64,000 nt of DNA from Amphiduros pacificus (taxonomy: Eukaryota > Annelida > Polychaeta > Phyllodocida > Hesionidae), in the NCBI GenBank assembly GCA_949316495.1, contig OX439005.1, positions 2,079,001 to 2,143,000 of the forward strand, given 5' to 3'. The first letter of the stretch is position 1; each line of letters opens with the position of its first letter. Below the pieces are notes generated by a model. It ran no database searches. It was not told the DNA's origin and saw nothing but the letters and a program-made list of their open reading frames with translations. The position numbers and the translations under genes are program-made. Shown here piece after piece: positions 12,519-26,700 of this stretch.

Positions 12519-13701
12519 CAATTGAAATGATGCTTAATTTTCAATATATTTATATTAATCTGATAGTAAACTGCATAATGCATTCATAGTATATTCATCA
12601 TTTCCGGTTATATGGTCATGTATGTTAATGCTATTTTGACCCTCAGAAAATCAAACAATAACTTGTAATCTTTGGGTTGAAATAATTCGTAGATTAAGCG
12701 CATTTCTCACATATGATACAAAGAAATATTCCAGATTGAGCCCCAACTCCATTTCTAGATTCTTGCCTTCAAGGAGAATTATCCTTCAGGTAATACATTA
12801 ATAATTTACCATTAGATATTTCCTCATCCTTCATCTCTGATGACCCATTATTTTTCCGAACTGGTTGTCAATTTGAGTTTATTATGACTGAAATTTGAGA
12901 CAAATGACAACAAATATTCTCTCCTTTCTTGATTCATGGGCAGCATTAGTTTACATGATTAAATATTATCTCAATTATTTTGTAATTTAATTAATAATGT
13001 ATCGAAATATTTATACATAATGAATGATACATCAAAAGATTCATTCAATACTTTCTATTATTTTACTTGACGCTAATATAATATGATTTGCATCTAATTA
13101 TTTCCTCTCCCTTGCCCTTCACACTTGGATCCTTTGCAATTAATATATCATTTTCAAACTCTTTTTTGCCTTTCCCTACCAAACCTTACTAGTCTAATGG
13201 AATGAACAGACACATTAATTTGAAGAGTAGGAAACTACATATCTCCTTTCATTCATCATTCATTCAAAAGCTACAAAATTGCTTCCTCTGTATGTGGCCC
13301 AGCATGGGTTGCTATAAGTAGGATTCTGGCATCCCAAATAGCCAATCCATCAGATATTACATAAGCACCATAAATCTAAGTCGAGAAAAATTTGCCATCA
13401 ATCTTTGTACTAAGCATCAACTCTCATACCACATATTGGATGTCACAAATACATTTTAAAGGGCCAGGTAACATCATTATCTTTTCCCTAAAATTCAGAA
13501 CAATTTGTAAGAATGTTGATATTTCGTCTTTTTTTAATATACAATTGTCATTATAGAAATATACACGTATAAGAGTTGCATTGCACTTCAACCAGACAAA
13601 TATTTTGGCCGCTTTGGAAAGCCTACGTTTGAGATTTTTGAAAGTCGCCATCTACAATTCTCAGAAAGGCTCCTTTGGAGAAATGGAAAGAAAAGTTGAC
13701 T

Positions 13702-13775
13702 CGCACCGGAGTGGACTTGAACCACCAACCTTTCAGCTAACAGCTGAACGCGCTAACCACTTGCGCCACTGGTGC
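13702..13775 (-). tRNA. trnN: tRNA-Asn(GUU), class A
   Basis: Counterpart of the copy at 6,125. No change in the 74 nt. Confidence 0.87.
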
Positions 13776-14970
13776 CAATTGAAATGATGCTTAATTTTCA
13801 ATATATTTATATTCATCTGATACTAAAATCCATAATGCATGCAAAATATATTCATCATTTCCGGTTTTATGCTCATGTATGTTAATGCTGTTTTGATCCT
13901 AACAAAATAGAACAATAACTTTTGATCTTTGGGTTGAAATAATTAGTAGATTAAGCGCATTTCTCACTTGTGATACAAAGAAATATTCCAGATTGAGCCC
14001 AAACTCCACTTCTAGATTCTTGCCTTAGGGGAGAAAAATTCTTCAGGTAATACATTAATAATTTATCATTAGATAGTTGGTTGTTGGCAGAATAACCTCA
14101 TCCTTGATCTTTAACGACTCATTTTTTTCCAAACTGGTTGTCAATTTTCAGTTTAATATGACTGAAGTTTGAGACAAATGACAACAAATATTCTCTTCTT
14201 TCTTGATTCATGGGCAGCATTAGTTTACATGATTGAATATTATCTCAATTATTTTGTAATTAAATTAATAATGTATCGAAATGTTTATACATAATGAATG
14301 ATATATCAAAAGATTCATTCAATACTTTCTATTATTTTACTTGACGCTAACATAATGTGGTTTGCATCTAATTATTTCCTCTCCCTTGCCCTTCACACTT
14401 GGATCCTTTGCAATTAATATACCATTTTCAATCTCTTTTCCCTCTCCCTACCTAACCTTAGTAGTCTAATCGAATAAACAGACACATTAATTTGAAGAGT
14501 AGGAAACTACATGTCTCCTTTTGTTCATCATTCATTCATAAGCTGCCAAATTGCTTCCTCTGTATGTGGCCCAGCATGGGTTGCTTTAAGTAGGATTCTG
14601 GCATCCCAAATAGCCAATCCATCAGAAATTACATAAGCGCCATAAATCTAAGTAAAGAAACATTTGCCCTCAATCTTTGTACTAAGCACCAACTCTCATG
14701 CCACAAATTGCATGTCACAAATACATTTTAAAGATCCAGGTAACATCATTGTCTTTTCCCTAAAATTCAGAACAATGTGTGAGAATGTTGAAATTTCGTC
14801 TTTTTTTAATACAATTGTCATTATAGAAATATACATGTATAAGAGTTGCAATGCACTTCAACAAGAGAAATATTCTGGCCGCTTTAGAAAGCCTAGATTT
14901 GAGATTTTTGAAAGTCGCCAGCTACAATTCTCAGAAAGGTTCTTTGGAGAAATGGAAAGAAAAGTTGACT

Positions 14971-15044
14971 CGCACCGGAGTGGACTTGAACCACCAACCT
15001 TTCAGCTAACAGCTGAAAGCGCTAACCAATTGCGCCACTGGTGC
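14971..15044 (-). tRNA. trnN: tRNA-Asn(GUU), class C with T26
   Basis: D loop AATTGGTTA with A14 present, position 26 is T, and the B box is intact, unlike its counterpart at 7,393. Confidence 0.83.
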
Positions 15045-16220
15045 CAATTGAAATGATGCTTAATTTTCAATATATTTATATTAATCTGATAGTAAACTGC
15101 ATAATGCATTCATAGTATATTCATCATTTCCGGTTATATGGTCATGTATGTTAATGCTATTTTGACCCTCAGAAAATCAAACAATAACTTGTAATCTTTG
15201 GGTTGAAATAATTAGTAGATTAAGCGCATTTCTCACATATGATACAAAGAAATATTCCAGATTGAGCCCTAACTCCATTTCTAGATTCTTGCCTTCAAGG
15301 AGAATTATCCTTCAGGTAATACATTAATAATTTACCATTAGATATTTCCTCATCCTTCATCTCTGATGACTCATTATTTTTCCGAACTGGTTGTCAATTT
15401 GAGTTTATTATGACTGAAATTTGAGACAAATGACAACAAATATTCTCTCCTTTCTTGATTCATGGGCAGCATTAGTTTACATGATTAAATATTATCTCAA
15501 TTAATTTAATTAATAATGTATCGAAATATTTATACATAATGAATGATACATCAAAAGATTCATTCAATACTTTCTATTATTTTACTTGACGCTAATATAA
15601 TATGATTTGCATCTATATATTTCCTCTCCCTTGCCCTTCACACTTGGATCCTTTGCAATTAATATATCATTTTCAAACTCTTTTTTGCCTTTCCCTACCA
15701 AACCTTACTAGTCTAATGGAATAAACAGACACATTAATTTGAAGAGTAGGAAACTACATATCTCCTTTCATTCATCATTCATTCAAAAGCTACAAAATTG
15801 ATTCCTCTGTATGTGGCCCAGCATGGGTTGCTATAAGTAGGATTCTGGCATCCCAAATAGCCAATCCATCAGATATTACATAAGCACCATAAATCTAAGT
15901 CGAGAAAAATTTGCCATCAATCTTTGTACTAAGCATCAACTCTCATACCACATATTGGATGTCACAAATACATTTTAAAGGGCCAGGTAACATCATTATC
16001 TTTTCCCTAAAATTCAGAACAATTTGTAAGAATGTTGATATTTCGTCTTTTTTTAATATACAATTGTCATTATAGAAATATACACGTATAAGAGTTGCAT
16101 TGCACTTCAACCAGACAAATATTTTGGCCGCTTTGGAAAGCCTACGTTTGAGATTTTTGAAAGTCGCCATCTACAATTCTCAGAAAGGCTCCTTTGGAGA
16201 AATGGAAAGAAAAGTTGACT

Positions 16221-16294
16221 CGCACCGGAGTGGACTTGAACCACCAACCTTTCAGCTAACAGCTGAACGCGCTAACCACTTGCGCCACTGGTGC
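16221..16294 (-). tRNA. trnN: tRNA-Asn(GUU), class A
   Basis: Standard class A sequence, and the first gene after the second hexamer. No further class A copy occurs until 26,222. Confidence 0.87.
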
Positions 16295-17488
16295 CAATTG
16301 AAATGATGCTTAATTTTCAATATATTTATATTCATCTGATACTAAAATCCATAATGCATGCAAAATATATTCATTATTTCCGGTTTTATGCTCATGTATG
16401 TTAATGCTGTTTTGATCCTAACAAAATAGAACAATAACTTTTGATCTTTGGGTTGAAATAATTAGTAGATTAAGCGCATTTCTCACATATGTTACAAAGA
16501 AATATTCCAGATTGAGCCCAAACTCCACTTCTAGATTCTTGCCTTCAAGGAGAAATATTCTTCAGGTAATACATTAATAATTTATCATTAGATATTTGGT
16601 TGTTGGCAGAATAACCTCATCCTTGATCTTTAACGACTCATTTTTTTCCAAACTGGTTGTCAATTTTCAGTTTAATATGACTGAAGTTTGAGACAAATGA
16701 CAACAAATATTCTCTTCTTTCTTGATTCATGGGCAGCATTAGTTTACATGATTGAATATTATCTCAATTATTTTGTAATTAAATTAATAATGTATCGAAA
16801 TGTTTATACATAATGAATGATATATCAAAAGATTCATTCAATACTTTCTATTATTTTACTTGACGCTAACATAATGTGGTTTGCATCTAATTATTTCCTC
16901 TCCCTTGCCCTTCACACTTGGATCCTTTGCAATTAATATACCATTTTCAATCTCTTTTCCCTCTCCCTACCTAACCTTAGTAGTCTAATCGAATAAACAG
17001 ACACATTAATTTGAAGAGTAGGAAACTACATGTCTCCTTTTGTTCATCATTCATTCATAAGCTGCCAAATTGCTTCCTCTGTATGTGGCCCAGCATGGGT
17101 TGCTTTAAGTAGGATTCTGGCATCCCAAATAGCCAATCCATCAGAAATTACATAAGCGCCATAAATCTAAGTAAAGAAACATTTGCCCTCAATCTTTGTA
17201 CTAAGCACCAACTCTCATGCCACAAATTGCATGTCACAAATACATTTTAAAGATCCAGGTAACATCATTGTCTTTTCCCTAAAATTCAGAACAATGTGTG
17301 AGAATGTTGAAATTTCGTCTTTTTTTATACAATTGTCATTATAGAAATATACATGTATAAGAGTTGCAATGCACTTCAACAAGAGAAATATTCTGGCCGC
17401 TTTAGAAAGCCTAGATTTGAGATTTTTGAAAGTCGCCAGCTACAATTCTCAGAAAGGTTCTTTGGAGAAATGGAAAGAAAAGTTGACT

Positions 17489-17562
17489 CGCACCGGAGTG
17501 GACTTGAACCACCAACCTTTCAGCTAACAGCTGAATGCGCTAACCAATTGCGCCACTGGTGC
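17489..17562 (-). tRNA. trnN: tRNA-Asn(GUU), class C with A26
   Basis: D loop AATTGGTTA. Position 26 is A (GCGCATTCAG), a base common there in tRNAs. Its unit has the 18-bp upstream loss shared with the copy at 19,976. Confidence 0.85.
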
Positions 17563-18723
17563 CAATTGAAATGATGCTTAATTTTCAATATATTTATATT
17601 AATCTGATAGTAAACTGCATAATGCATTTCCGGTTATATGGTCATGTATGTTAATGCTATTTTGACCCTCAGAAAATCAAACAATAACTTGTAATCTTTG
17701 GGTTGAAATAATTCATAGATTAAGCGCATTTCTCACATATGATACAAAGAAATATTCCAGATTGAGCCCCAACTCCATTTCTAGATTCTTGCCTTCAAGG
17801 AGAATTATCCTTCAGGTAATACATTAATAATTTACCATTAGATATTTCCTCATCCTTCATCTCTGATGACTCATTATTTTTCCGAACTGGTTGTCAATTT
17901 GAGTTTATTATGACTGAAATTTGAGACAAATGACAACAAATATTCTCTCCTTTCTTGATTCATGGGCAGCATTAGTTTACATGATTAAATATTATCTCAA
18001 TTATTTTGTAATTTAATTAATAATGTATCGAAATATTTATTCATAATGAATGATACATCAAAAGATTCATTCAATACTTTCTATTATTTTACTTGAAGCT
18101 AATATAATATGATTTGCATCTAATTATTTCCTCTCCCTTGCCCTTCACACTTGGATCCTTTGCAATTAATATATCATTTTCAAACTCTTTTTTGCCTTTC
18201 CCTACCAAACCTTAGTAGTCTAATGGAATAAACAGACACATTAATTTTAAGAGTAGGAAACTACATATCTCCTTTCATTCATCATTCATTCATAAGCTGC
18301 CAAATTGCTTCCTCTGTATGTGGCCCAGCATGGGTTGCTTTAAGTAGGATTCTGGCATCCCAAATAGCCAATCCATCAGAAATTACATAAGCGCCATAAA
18401 TCTAAGTAAAGAAACATTTGCCCTCAATCTTTGTACTAAGCACCAACTCTCATGCCACAAATTGCATGTCACAAATACATTTTAAAGATCCAGGTAACAT
18501 CATTGTCTTTTCCCTAAAATTCAGAACAATGTGTGAGAATGTTGAAATTTCGTCTTTTTTTATACAATTGTCATTATAGAAATATACATGTATAAGAGTT
18601 GCAATGCACTTCAACAAGAGAAATATTCTGGCCGCTTTAGAAAGCCTTGATTTGAGATTTTTGAAAGTCGCCAGCTACAATTCTCAGAAAGGTTCTTTGG
18701 AGAAATGGAAAGAAAAGTTGACT

Positions 18724-18797
18724 CGCACCGGAGTGGACTTGAACCACCAACCTTTCAGCTAACAGCTGAACGCGCTAACCAATTGCGCCACTGGTGC
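18724..18797 (-). tRNA. trnN: tRNA-Asn(GUU), class C with G26
   Basis: D loop AATTGGTTA and G26. This version is nearest to the animal tRNA-Asn consensus in the D arm. The upstream TATA-like box is altered (TATTTAGATT on the plus strand). Confidence 0.86.
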
Positions 18798-19975
18798 CAA
18801 TTGAAATGATGCTTAATTTTCAATATATTTAGATTAATCTGATAGTAAACTGCATAATGCATTCATAGTATATTCATCATTTCCGGTTATATGGTCATGT
18901 ATGTTAATGCTATTTTGACCCTCAGAAAATCAAACAATAACTTGTAATCTTTGGGTTGAAATAATTCGTAGATTAAGCGCATTTCTCGAATATGATACAA
19001 AGAAATATTCCAGATTGAGCCCCAACTCCATTTCTAGATTCTTGCCTTCAAGGAGAATTATCCTTCAGGTAATACATTAATAATTTACCATTAGATATTT
19101 CCTCATCCTTCATCTCTGATGACTCATTATTTTTCCGAACTGGTTGTCAATTTGAGTTTATTATGACTGAAATTTGAGACAAATGACAACAAATATTCTC
19201 TTCTTTCTTGATTCATGGGCAGCATTAGTTTACATGATTAAATATTATCTCAATTATTTTGTAATTTAATTAATAATGTATCGAAATATTTATACATAAT
19301 GAATGATACATCAAAAGATTCATTCAATACTTTCTATTATTTTACTTGACGCTAATATAATATGATTTGCATCTAATTATTTCCTCTCCCTTGCCCTTCA
19401 CACTTGGATCCTTTGCAATTAATATATCATTTTCAAACTCTTTTTTGCATTCCCTACCTAACCTTAGTAGTCTAATCGAATAAACAGACACATTAATTTG
19501 AAGAGTAGGAAACTACATGTCTCCTTTTGTTCATCATTCATTCATAAGCTGCCAAATTGCTTCCTCTGTATGTGGCCCAGCATGGGTTGCTTTAAGTAGG
19601 ATTCTGGCATCCCAAATAGCCAATCCATCAGAAATTACATAAGCGCCATAAATCTAAGTAAAGAAACATTTGCCCTCAATCTTTGTACTAAGCACCAACT
19701 CTCATGCCACAAATTGCATGTCACAAATACATTTTAAAGATCCAGGTAACATCATTGTCTTTTCCCTAAAATTCAGAACAATGTGTGAGAATGTTGAAAT
19801 TTCGTCTTTTTTTATACAATTGTCATTATAGAAATATACATGTATAAGAGTTGCAATGCACTTCAACAAGAGAAATATTCTGGCCGCTTTAGAAAGCCTA
19901 GATTTGAGATTTTTGAAAGTCGCCAGCTACAATTCTCAGAAAGGTTCTTTGGAGAAATGGAAAGAAAAGTTGACT

Positions 19976-20049
19976 CGCACCGGAGTGGACTTGAACCACC
20001 AACCTTTCAGCTAACAGCTGAATGCGCTAACCAATTGCGCCACTGGTGC
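19976..20049 (-). tRNA. trnN: tRNA-Asn(GUU), class C with A26
   Basis: Exact counterpart of the copy at 17,489, 2,487 bp away, including the shared 18-bp upstream loss. Confidence 0.85.
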
Positions 20050-21210
20050 CAATTGAAATGATGCTTAATTTTCAATATATTTATATTAATCTGATAGTAA
20101 ACTGCATAATGCATTTCCGGTTATATGGTCATGTATGTTAATGCTATTTTGACCCTCAGAAAATCAAACAATAACTTGTAATCTTTGGGTTGAAATAATT
20201 CATAGATTAAGCGCATTTCTCACATATGATACAAAGAAATATTCCAGATTGAGCCCCAACTCCATTTCTAGATTCTTGCCTTCAAGGAGAATTATCCTTC
20301 AGGTAATACATTAATAATTTACCATTAGATATTTCCTCATCCTTCATCTCTGATGACTCATTATTTTTCCGAACTGGTTGTCAATTTGAGTTTATTATGA
20401 CTGAAATTTGAGACAAATGACAACAAATATTCTCTCCTTTCTTGATTCATGGGCAGCATTAGTTTACATGATTAAATATTATCTCAATTATTTTGTAATT
20501 TAATTAATAATGTATCGAAATATTTATTCATAATGAATGATACATCAAAAGATTCATTCAATACTTTCTATTATTTTACTTGAAGCTAATATAATATGAT
20601 TTGCATCTAATTATTTCCTCTCCCTTGCCCTTCACACTTGGATCCTTTGCAATTAATATATCATTTTCAAACTCTTTTTTGCCTTTCCCTACCAAACCTT
20701 AGTAGTCTAATGGAATAAACAGACACATTAATTTTAAGAGTAGGAAACTACATATCTCCTTTCATTCATCATTCATTCATAAGCTGCCAAATTGCTTCCT
20801 CTGTATGTGGCCCAGCATGGGTTGCTTTAAGTAGGATTCTGGCATCCCAAATAGCCAATCCATCAGAAATTACATAAGCGCCATAAATCTAAGTAAAGAA
20901 ACATTTGCCCTCAATCTTTGTACTAAGCACCAACTCTCATGCCACAAATTGCATGTCACAAATACATTTTAAAGATCCAGGTAACATCATTGTCTTTTCC
21001 CTAAAATTCAGAACAATGTGTGAGAATGTTGAAATTTCGTCTTTTTTTATACAATTGTCATTATAGAAATATACATGTATAAGAGTTGCAATGCACTTCA
21101 ACAAGAGAAATATTCTGGCCGCTTTAGAAAGCCTTGATTTGAGATTTTTGAAAGTCGCCAGCTACAATTCTCAGAAAGGTTCTTTGGAGAAATGGAAAGA
21201 AAAGTTGACT

Positions 21211-21284
21211 CGCACCGGAGTGGACTTGAACCACCAACCTTTCAGCTAACAGCTGAACGCGCTAACCAATTGCGCCACTGGTGC
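21211..21284 (-). tRNA. trnN: tRNA-Asn(GUU), class C with G26
   Basis: Exact counterpart of the copy at 18,724, 2,487 bp away, with the same altered upstream TATA-like box. Confidence 0.86.
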
Positions 21285-22462
21285 CAATTGAAATGATGCT
21301 TAATTTTCAATATATTTAGATTAATCTGATAGTAAACTGCATAATGCATTCATAGTATATTCATCATTTCCGGTTATATGGTCATGTATGTTAATGCTAT
21401 TTTGACCCTCAGAAAATCAAACAATAACTTGTAATCTTTGGGTTGAAATAATTCGTAGATTAAGCGCATTTCTCACATATGATACAAAGAAATATTCCAG
21501 ATTGAGCCCCAACTCCATTTCTAGATTCTTGCCTTCAAGGAGAATTATCCTTCAGGTAATACATTAATAATTTACCATTAGATATTTCCTCATCCTTCAT
21601 CTCTGATGACTCATTATTTTTCCGAACTGGTTGTCAATTTGAGTTTATTATGACTGAAATTTGAGACAAATGACAACAAATATTCTCTTCTTTCTTGATT
21701 CATGGGCAGCATTAGTTTACATGATTAAATATTATCTCAATTATTTTGTAATTTAATTAATAATGTATCGAAATATTTATACATAATGAATGATACATCA
21801 AAAGATTCATTCAATACTTTCTATTATTTTACTTGACGCTAATATAATATGATTTGCATCTAATTATTTCCTCTCCCTTGCCCTTCACACTTGGATCCTT
21901 TGCAATTAATATATCATTTTCAAACTCTTTTTTGCATTCCCTACCTAACCTTAGTAGTCTAATCGAATAAACAGACACATTAATTTGAAGAGTAGGAAAC
22001 TACATGTCTCCTTTTGTTCATCATTCATTCATAAGCTGCCAAATTGCTTCCTCTGTATGTGGCCCAGCATGGGTTGCTTTAAGTAGGATTCTGGCATCCC
22101 AAATAGCCAATCCATCAGAAATTACATAAGCGCCATAAATCTAAGTAAAGAAACATTTGCCCTCAATCTTTGTACTAAGCACCAACTCTCATGCCACAAA
22201 TTGCATGTCACAAATACATTTTAAAGATCCAGGTAACATCATTGTCTTTTCCCTAAAATTCAGAACAATGTGTGAGAATGTTGAAATTTCGTCTTTTTTT
22301 ATACAATTGTCATTATAGAAATATACATGTATAAGAGTTGCAATGCACTTCAACAAGAGAAATATTCTGGCCGCTTTAGAAAGCCTAGATTTGAGATTTT
22401 TGAAAGTCGCCAGCTACAATTCTCAGAAAGGTTCTTTGGAGAAATGGAAAGAAAAGTTGACT

Positions 22463-22536
22463 CGCACCGGAGTGGACTTGAACCACCAACCTTTCAGCTA
22501 ACAGCTGAATGCGCTAACCAATTGCGCCACTGGTGC
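22463..22536 (-). tRNA. trnN: tRNA-Asn(GUU), class C with A26
   Basis: Same 74 nt as the copies at 17,489 and 19,976, but the 18 bp upstream are retained. Confidence 0.85.
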
Positions 22537-23715
22537 CAATTGAAATGATGCTTAATTTTCAATATATTTATATTAATCTGATAGTAAACTGCATAATGCA
22601 TTCATAGTATATTCATCATTTCCGGTTATATGGTCATGTATGTTAATGCTATTTTGACCCTCAGAAAATCAAACAATAACTTGTAATCTTTGGGTTGAAA
22701 TAATTCGTAGATTAAGCGCATTTCTCACATATGATACAAAGAAATATTCCAGATTGAGCCCCAACTCCATTTCTAGATTCTTGCCTTCAAGGAGAATTAT
22801 CCTTCAGGTAATACATTAATAATTTACCATTAGATATTTCCTCATCCTTCATCTCTGATGACTCATTATTTTTCCGAACTGGTTGTCAATTTGAGTTTAT
22901 TATGACTGAAATTTGAGACAAATGACAACAAATATTCTCTCCTTTCTTGATTCATGGGCAGCATTAGTTTACATGATTAAATATTATCTCAATTATTTTG
23001 TAATTTAATTAATAATGTATCGAAATATTTATTCATAATGAATGATACATCAAAAGATTCATTCAATACTTTCTATTATTTTACTTGAAGCTAATATAAT
23101 ATGATTTGCATCTAATTATTTCCTCTCCCTTGCCCTTCACACTTGGATCCTTTGCAATTAATATATCATTTTCAAACTCTTTTTTGCCTTTCCCTACCAA
23201 ACCTTAGTAGTCTAATGGAATAAACAGACACATTAATTTTAAGAGTAGGAAACTACATATCTCCTTTCATTCATCATTCATTCATAAGCTGCCAAATTGC
23301 TTCCTCTGTATGTGGCCCAGCATGGGTTGCTTTAAGTAGGATTCTGGCATCCCAAATAGCCAATCCATCAGAAATTACATAAGCGCCATAAATCTAAGTA
23401 AAGAAACATTTGCCCTCAATCTTTGTACTAAGCACCAACTCTCATGCCACAAATTGCATGTCACAAATACATTTTAAAGATCCAGGTAACATCATTGTCT
23501 TTTCCCTAAAATTCAGAACAATGTGTGAGAATGTTGAAATTTCGTCTTTTTTTATACAATTGTCATTATAGAAATATACATGTATAAGAGTTGCAATGCA
23601 CTTCAACAAGAGAAATATTCTGGCCGCTTTAGAAAGCCTAGATTTGAGATTTTTGAAAGTCGCCAGCTACAATTCTCAGAAAGGTTCTTTGGAGAAATGG
23701 AAAGAAAAGTTGACT

Positions 23716-23789
23716 CGCACCGGAGTGGACTTGAACCACCAACCTTTCAGCTAACAGCTGAACGCGCTAACCAATTGCGCCACTGGTGC
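23716..23789 (-). tRNA. trnN: tRNA-Asn(GUU), class C with G26
   Basis: Standard class C. The 5' flank has GAAATTATGC where most units have GAAATGATGC, and the TATA-like box is the altered form. Confidence 0.86.
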
Positions 23790-24964
23790 CAATTGAAATT
23801 ATGCTTAATTTTCAATATATTTAGATTAATCTGATAGTAAACTGCATAATGCATTCATAGTATATTCATCATTTCCGGTTATATGGTCATGTATGTTAAT
23901 GCTATTTTGACCCTCAGAAAATCAAACAATAACTTGTAATCTTTGGGTTGAAATAATTCGTAGATTAAGCGCATTTCTCACATATGATACAAAGAAATAT
24001 TCCAGATTGAGCCCCAACTCCATTTCTAGATTCTTGCCTTCAAGGAGAATTATCCTTCAGGTAATACATTAATAATTTACCATTAGATATTTCCTCATCC
24101 TTCATCTCTGATGACTCATTATTTTTCCGAACTGGTTGTCAATTTGAGTTTATTATGACTGAAATTTGAGACAAATGACAACAAATATTCTCTTCTTTCT
24201 TGATTCATGGGCAGCATTAGTTTACATGATTAAATATTATCTCAATTATTTTGTAATTTAATTAATAATGTATCGAAATATTTATACATAATTAATGATA
24301 CATCAAAAGATTCATTCAATACTTTCTATTATTTTACTTGACTCTAATATAATATGATTTGCATCTAATTATTTCCTCTCCCTTGCCCTTCACACTTGGA
24401 TCCTTTGCAATTAATATATCATTTTCAAACTCTTTTTTGCCTTTCCCTACCAAACCTTAGTAGTCTAATGGAATAAACAGACACATTAATTTTAAGAGTA
24501 GGAAACTACATATCTCCTTTCATCATTCATTCATAAGCTACCAAATTGCTTCCTCTGTATGTGGCCCAGCATGGGTTGCTATAAGTAGGATTCTGGCATC
24601 CCAAATAGCCAATCCATCAGAAATTACATAAGCGCCATAAATCTAAGTAAAGAAACATTTGCCCTCAATCTTTGTACTAAGCACCAACTCTCATGCCATA
24701 AATTGCATGTCACAAATACATTTTAAAGATCCAGGTAACATCATTGTCTTTTCCCTAAAATTCAGAACAATGTGTGAGAATGTTGAAATTTCGTCTTTTT
24801 TTATACAATTGTCATTATAGAAATATACATGTATAAGAGTTGCAATGCACTTCAACAAGAGAAATATTCTGGCTGCTTTAGAAAGCCTAGATTTGAGATT
24901 TTTGAAAGTCGCCAGCTACAATTCTCAGAAAGGTTCTTTGGAGAAATGGAAAGAAAAGTTGACT

Positions 24965-25038
24965 CGCACCGGAGTGGACTTGAACCACCAACCTTTCAGC
25001 TAACAGCTGAACGCGCTGACCAATTGCGCCACTGGTGC
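24965..25038 (-). tRNA. trnN: tRNA-Asn(GUU), intermediate between classes B and C
   Basis: The D loop is AATTGGTCA: it has C20a like class B but keeps A14 like class C. It could be a recombinant or the ancestor of class B. Confidence 0.84.
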
Positions 25039-26221
25039 CAATTGAAATTATGCTTAATTTTCAATATATTTATATTAATCTGATAGTAAACTGCATAATG
25101 CATTCATAGTATATTCATCATTTCCGGTTATATGGTCATGTATGTTAATGCTATTTTGACCCTCAGAAAATCAAACAATAACTTGTAATCTTTGGGTTGA
25201 AATAATTCGTAGATTAAGCGCATTTCTCACATATGATACAAAGAAATATTCCAGATTGAGCCCCAACTCCATTTCTAGATTCTTGCCTTCAAGGAGAATT
25301 ATCCTTCAGGTAATACATTAATAATTTACCATTAGATATTTCCTCATCCTTCATCTCTGATGACTCATTATTTTTCCGAACTGGTTGTCAATTTGAGTTT
25401 ATTATGACTGAAATTTGAGACAAATGACAACAAATATTCTCTCCTTTCTTGATTCATGGGCAGCATTAGTTTACATGATTAAATATTATCTCAATTATTT
25501 TGTAATTTAATTAATAATGTATCGAAATATTTATACATAATGAATGAAACATCAACTGATTCATTCAATACTTTCTATTATTTTACTTGATGCTAATATA
25601 ATATCATTTGCATCTAATTATTTCCTCTCCCTTGCCCTTCACACTTGGATCCTTTGCAATTAATATATCATTTTCAAACTCTTTTTTGCCTTTCCCTACC
25701 AAACTTTAGTAGTCTAATGGAATAAACAGACACATTAATTTGAAGAGTAGGAAACTACATATCTCCTTTCATTCATCATTCATTCATAAGCTACCAAATT
25801 GCTTCCTCTGTATGTGGCCCAGCATGGGTTGCTATAAGTAGGATTCTGGCATCCCAAATAGCCAATCCATCAGATATTACATAAGCACCATAAATCTAAG
25901 TCGAGAAAAATTTGCCATCAATCTTTGTACTAAGCATCAACTCTCATACCACAAATTGGATGTGACAAATATATTTTAAAGGGCCAGGTAACATCATTAT
26001 CTTTTCCCTAAAATTCAGAACAATTTGTAAGAATGTCGAAATTTCGTCTTTTTTTAATATACAATTGTCATTATAGAAATATACACGTATAAGAGTTGCA
26101 TTGCACTTCAACGAGACAAATATTTTGGCCGCTTTGGAAAGCCTACGTTTGAGATTTTTGAAAGTCGCCATCTACAATTCCCAGAAAGGCTCCTTTGGAG
26201 AAATGGAAAGAAAAGTTGACT

Positions 26222-26295
26222 CGCACCGGAGTGGACTTGAACCACCAACCTTTCAGCTAACAGCTGAACGCGCTAACCACTTGCGCCACTGGTGC
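26222..26295 (-). tRNA. trnN: tRNA-Asn(GUU), class A
   Basis: Standard class A. The flank reads CAATTCCCAG where most units have CAATTCTCAG, a mark shared with the next gene. Confidence 0.87.
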
Positions 26296-26692
26296 CAATT
26301 GAAATGATGCTTAATTTTCAATATATTTATATTCATCTGATACTAAAATCCATAATGCATGCAAAATATATTCATCATTTCCGGTTTTATGCTCATGTAT
26401 GTTAATGCTGTTTTGATCCTAACAAAATAGAACAATAACTTTTGATCTTTGGGTTGAAATGATCAGTAGATTATGCACATTCTCACATATGGTACAAAGA
26501 AAAACATCCAGAGTGAGCCCCAACTCCACTTCTAGATTCTTGCCTTCAAGGAGAAATACGCTTGATGTAATACGTTAATAACTTACCATTAGATTTTTGT
26601 TGATGGCAGAATAACCTCATCCTTGATCTTTGACAACTCATTTTCTTTTTGAACTGGTAGTCAATTTGAATTTATTGTGACTGAAATTTGAG

Positions 26693-26700
26693 ACACATTA
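26693..26700. other. Internal deletion scar in a tandem unit
   Basis: The unit between the tRNA genes at 26,222 and 27,185 jumps from TTTGAGACA directly into CACATTAATTTGAAGAG. In full units these sequences are about 300 bp apart and share AGACA, so the loss looks like a deletion at microhomology. Confidence 0.8.

Larger units (their letters stand above)
7578..15155 (-). repeat. Higher-order repeat 2: second six-unit block
   Basis: This is a second copy of the preceding block, 7,578 bp long, with the same A-B-A-B-A-C order of tRNA classes. Visible differences include ACGAGACA versus ACCAGACA just downstream of class A genes and a few single-base changes. It suggests duplication of a hexamer by unequal exchange after the unit types had diverged, unless the copies were created in assembly. 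Confidence 0.88.
17656..20142 (-). repeat. Two-unit higher-order repeat, copy 1 (2,487 bp)
   Basis: This dimer carries the tRNA genes at 18,724 and 19,976 and is followed by a near-identical dimer of the same length. Units ending at 17,655 and 20,142 share an 18-bp loss upstream of the tRNA (GCATAATGCATTTCCGG in place of the longer form), which marks them as copies of one another. By eye the two dimers differ at only a few sites, one being TCTCGAATATG at 18,986 against TCTCACATATG at 21,473. Confidence 0.85.
20143..22647 (-). repeat. Two-unit higher-order repeat, copy 2
   Basis: This is the second copy of the 2,487-bp dimer, carrying tRNA genes at 21,211 and 22,463. Its last unit keeps the 18 bp that the copies ending at 17,655 and 20,142 have lost, so this copy is 2,505 bp to the matching point. 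A third, more diverged dimer follows to about 25.1 kb. Confidence 0.82.
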
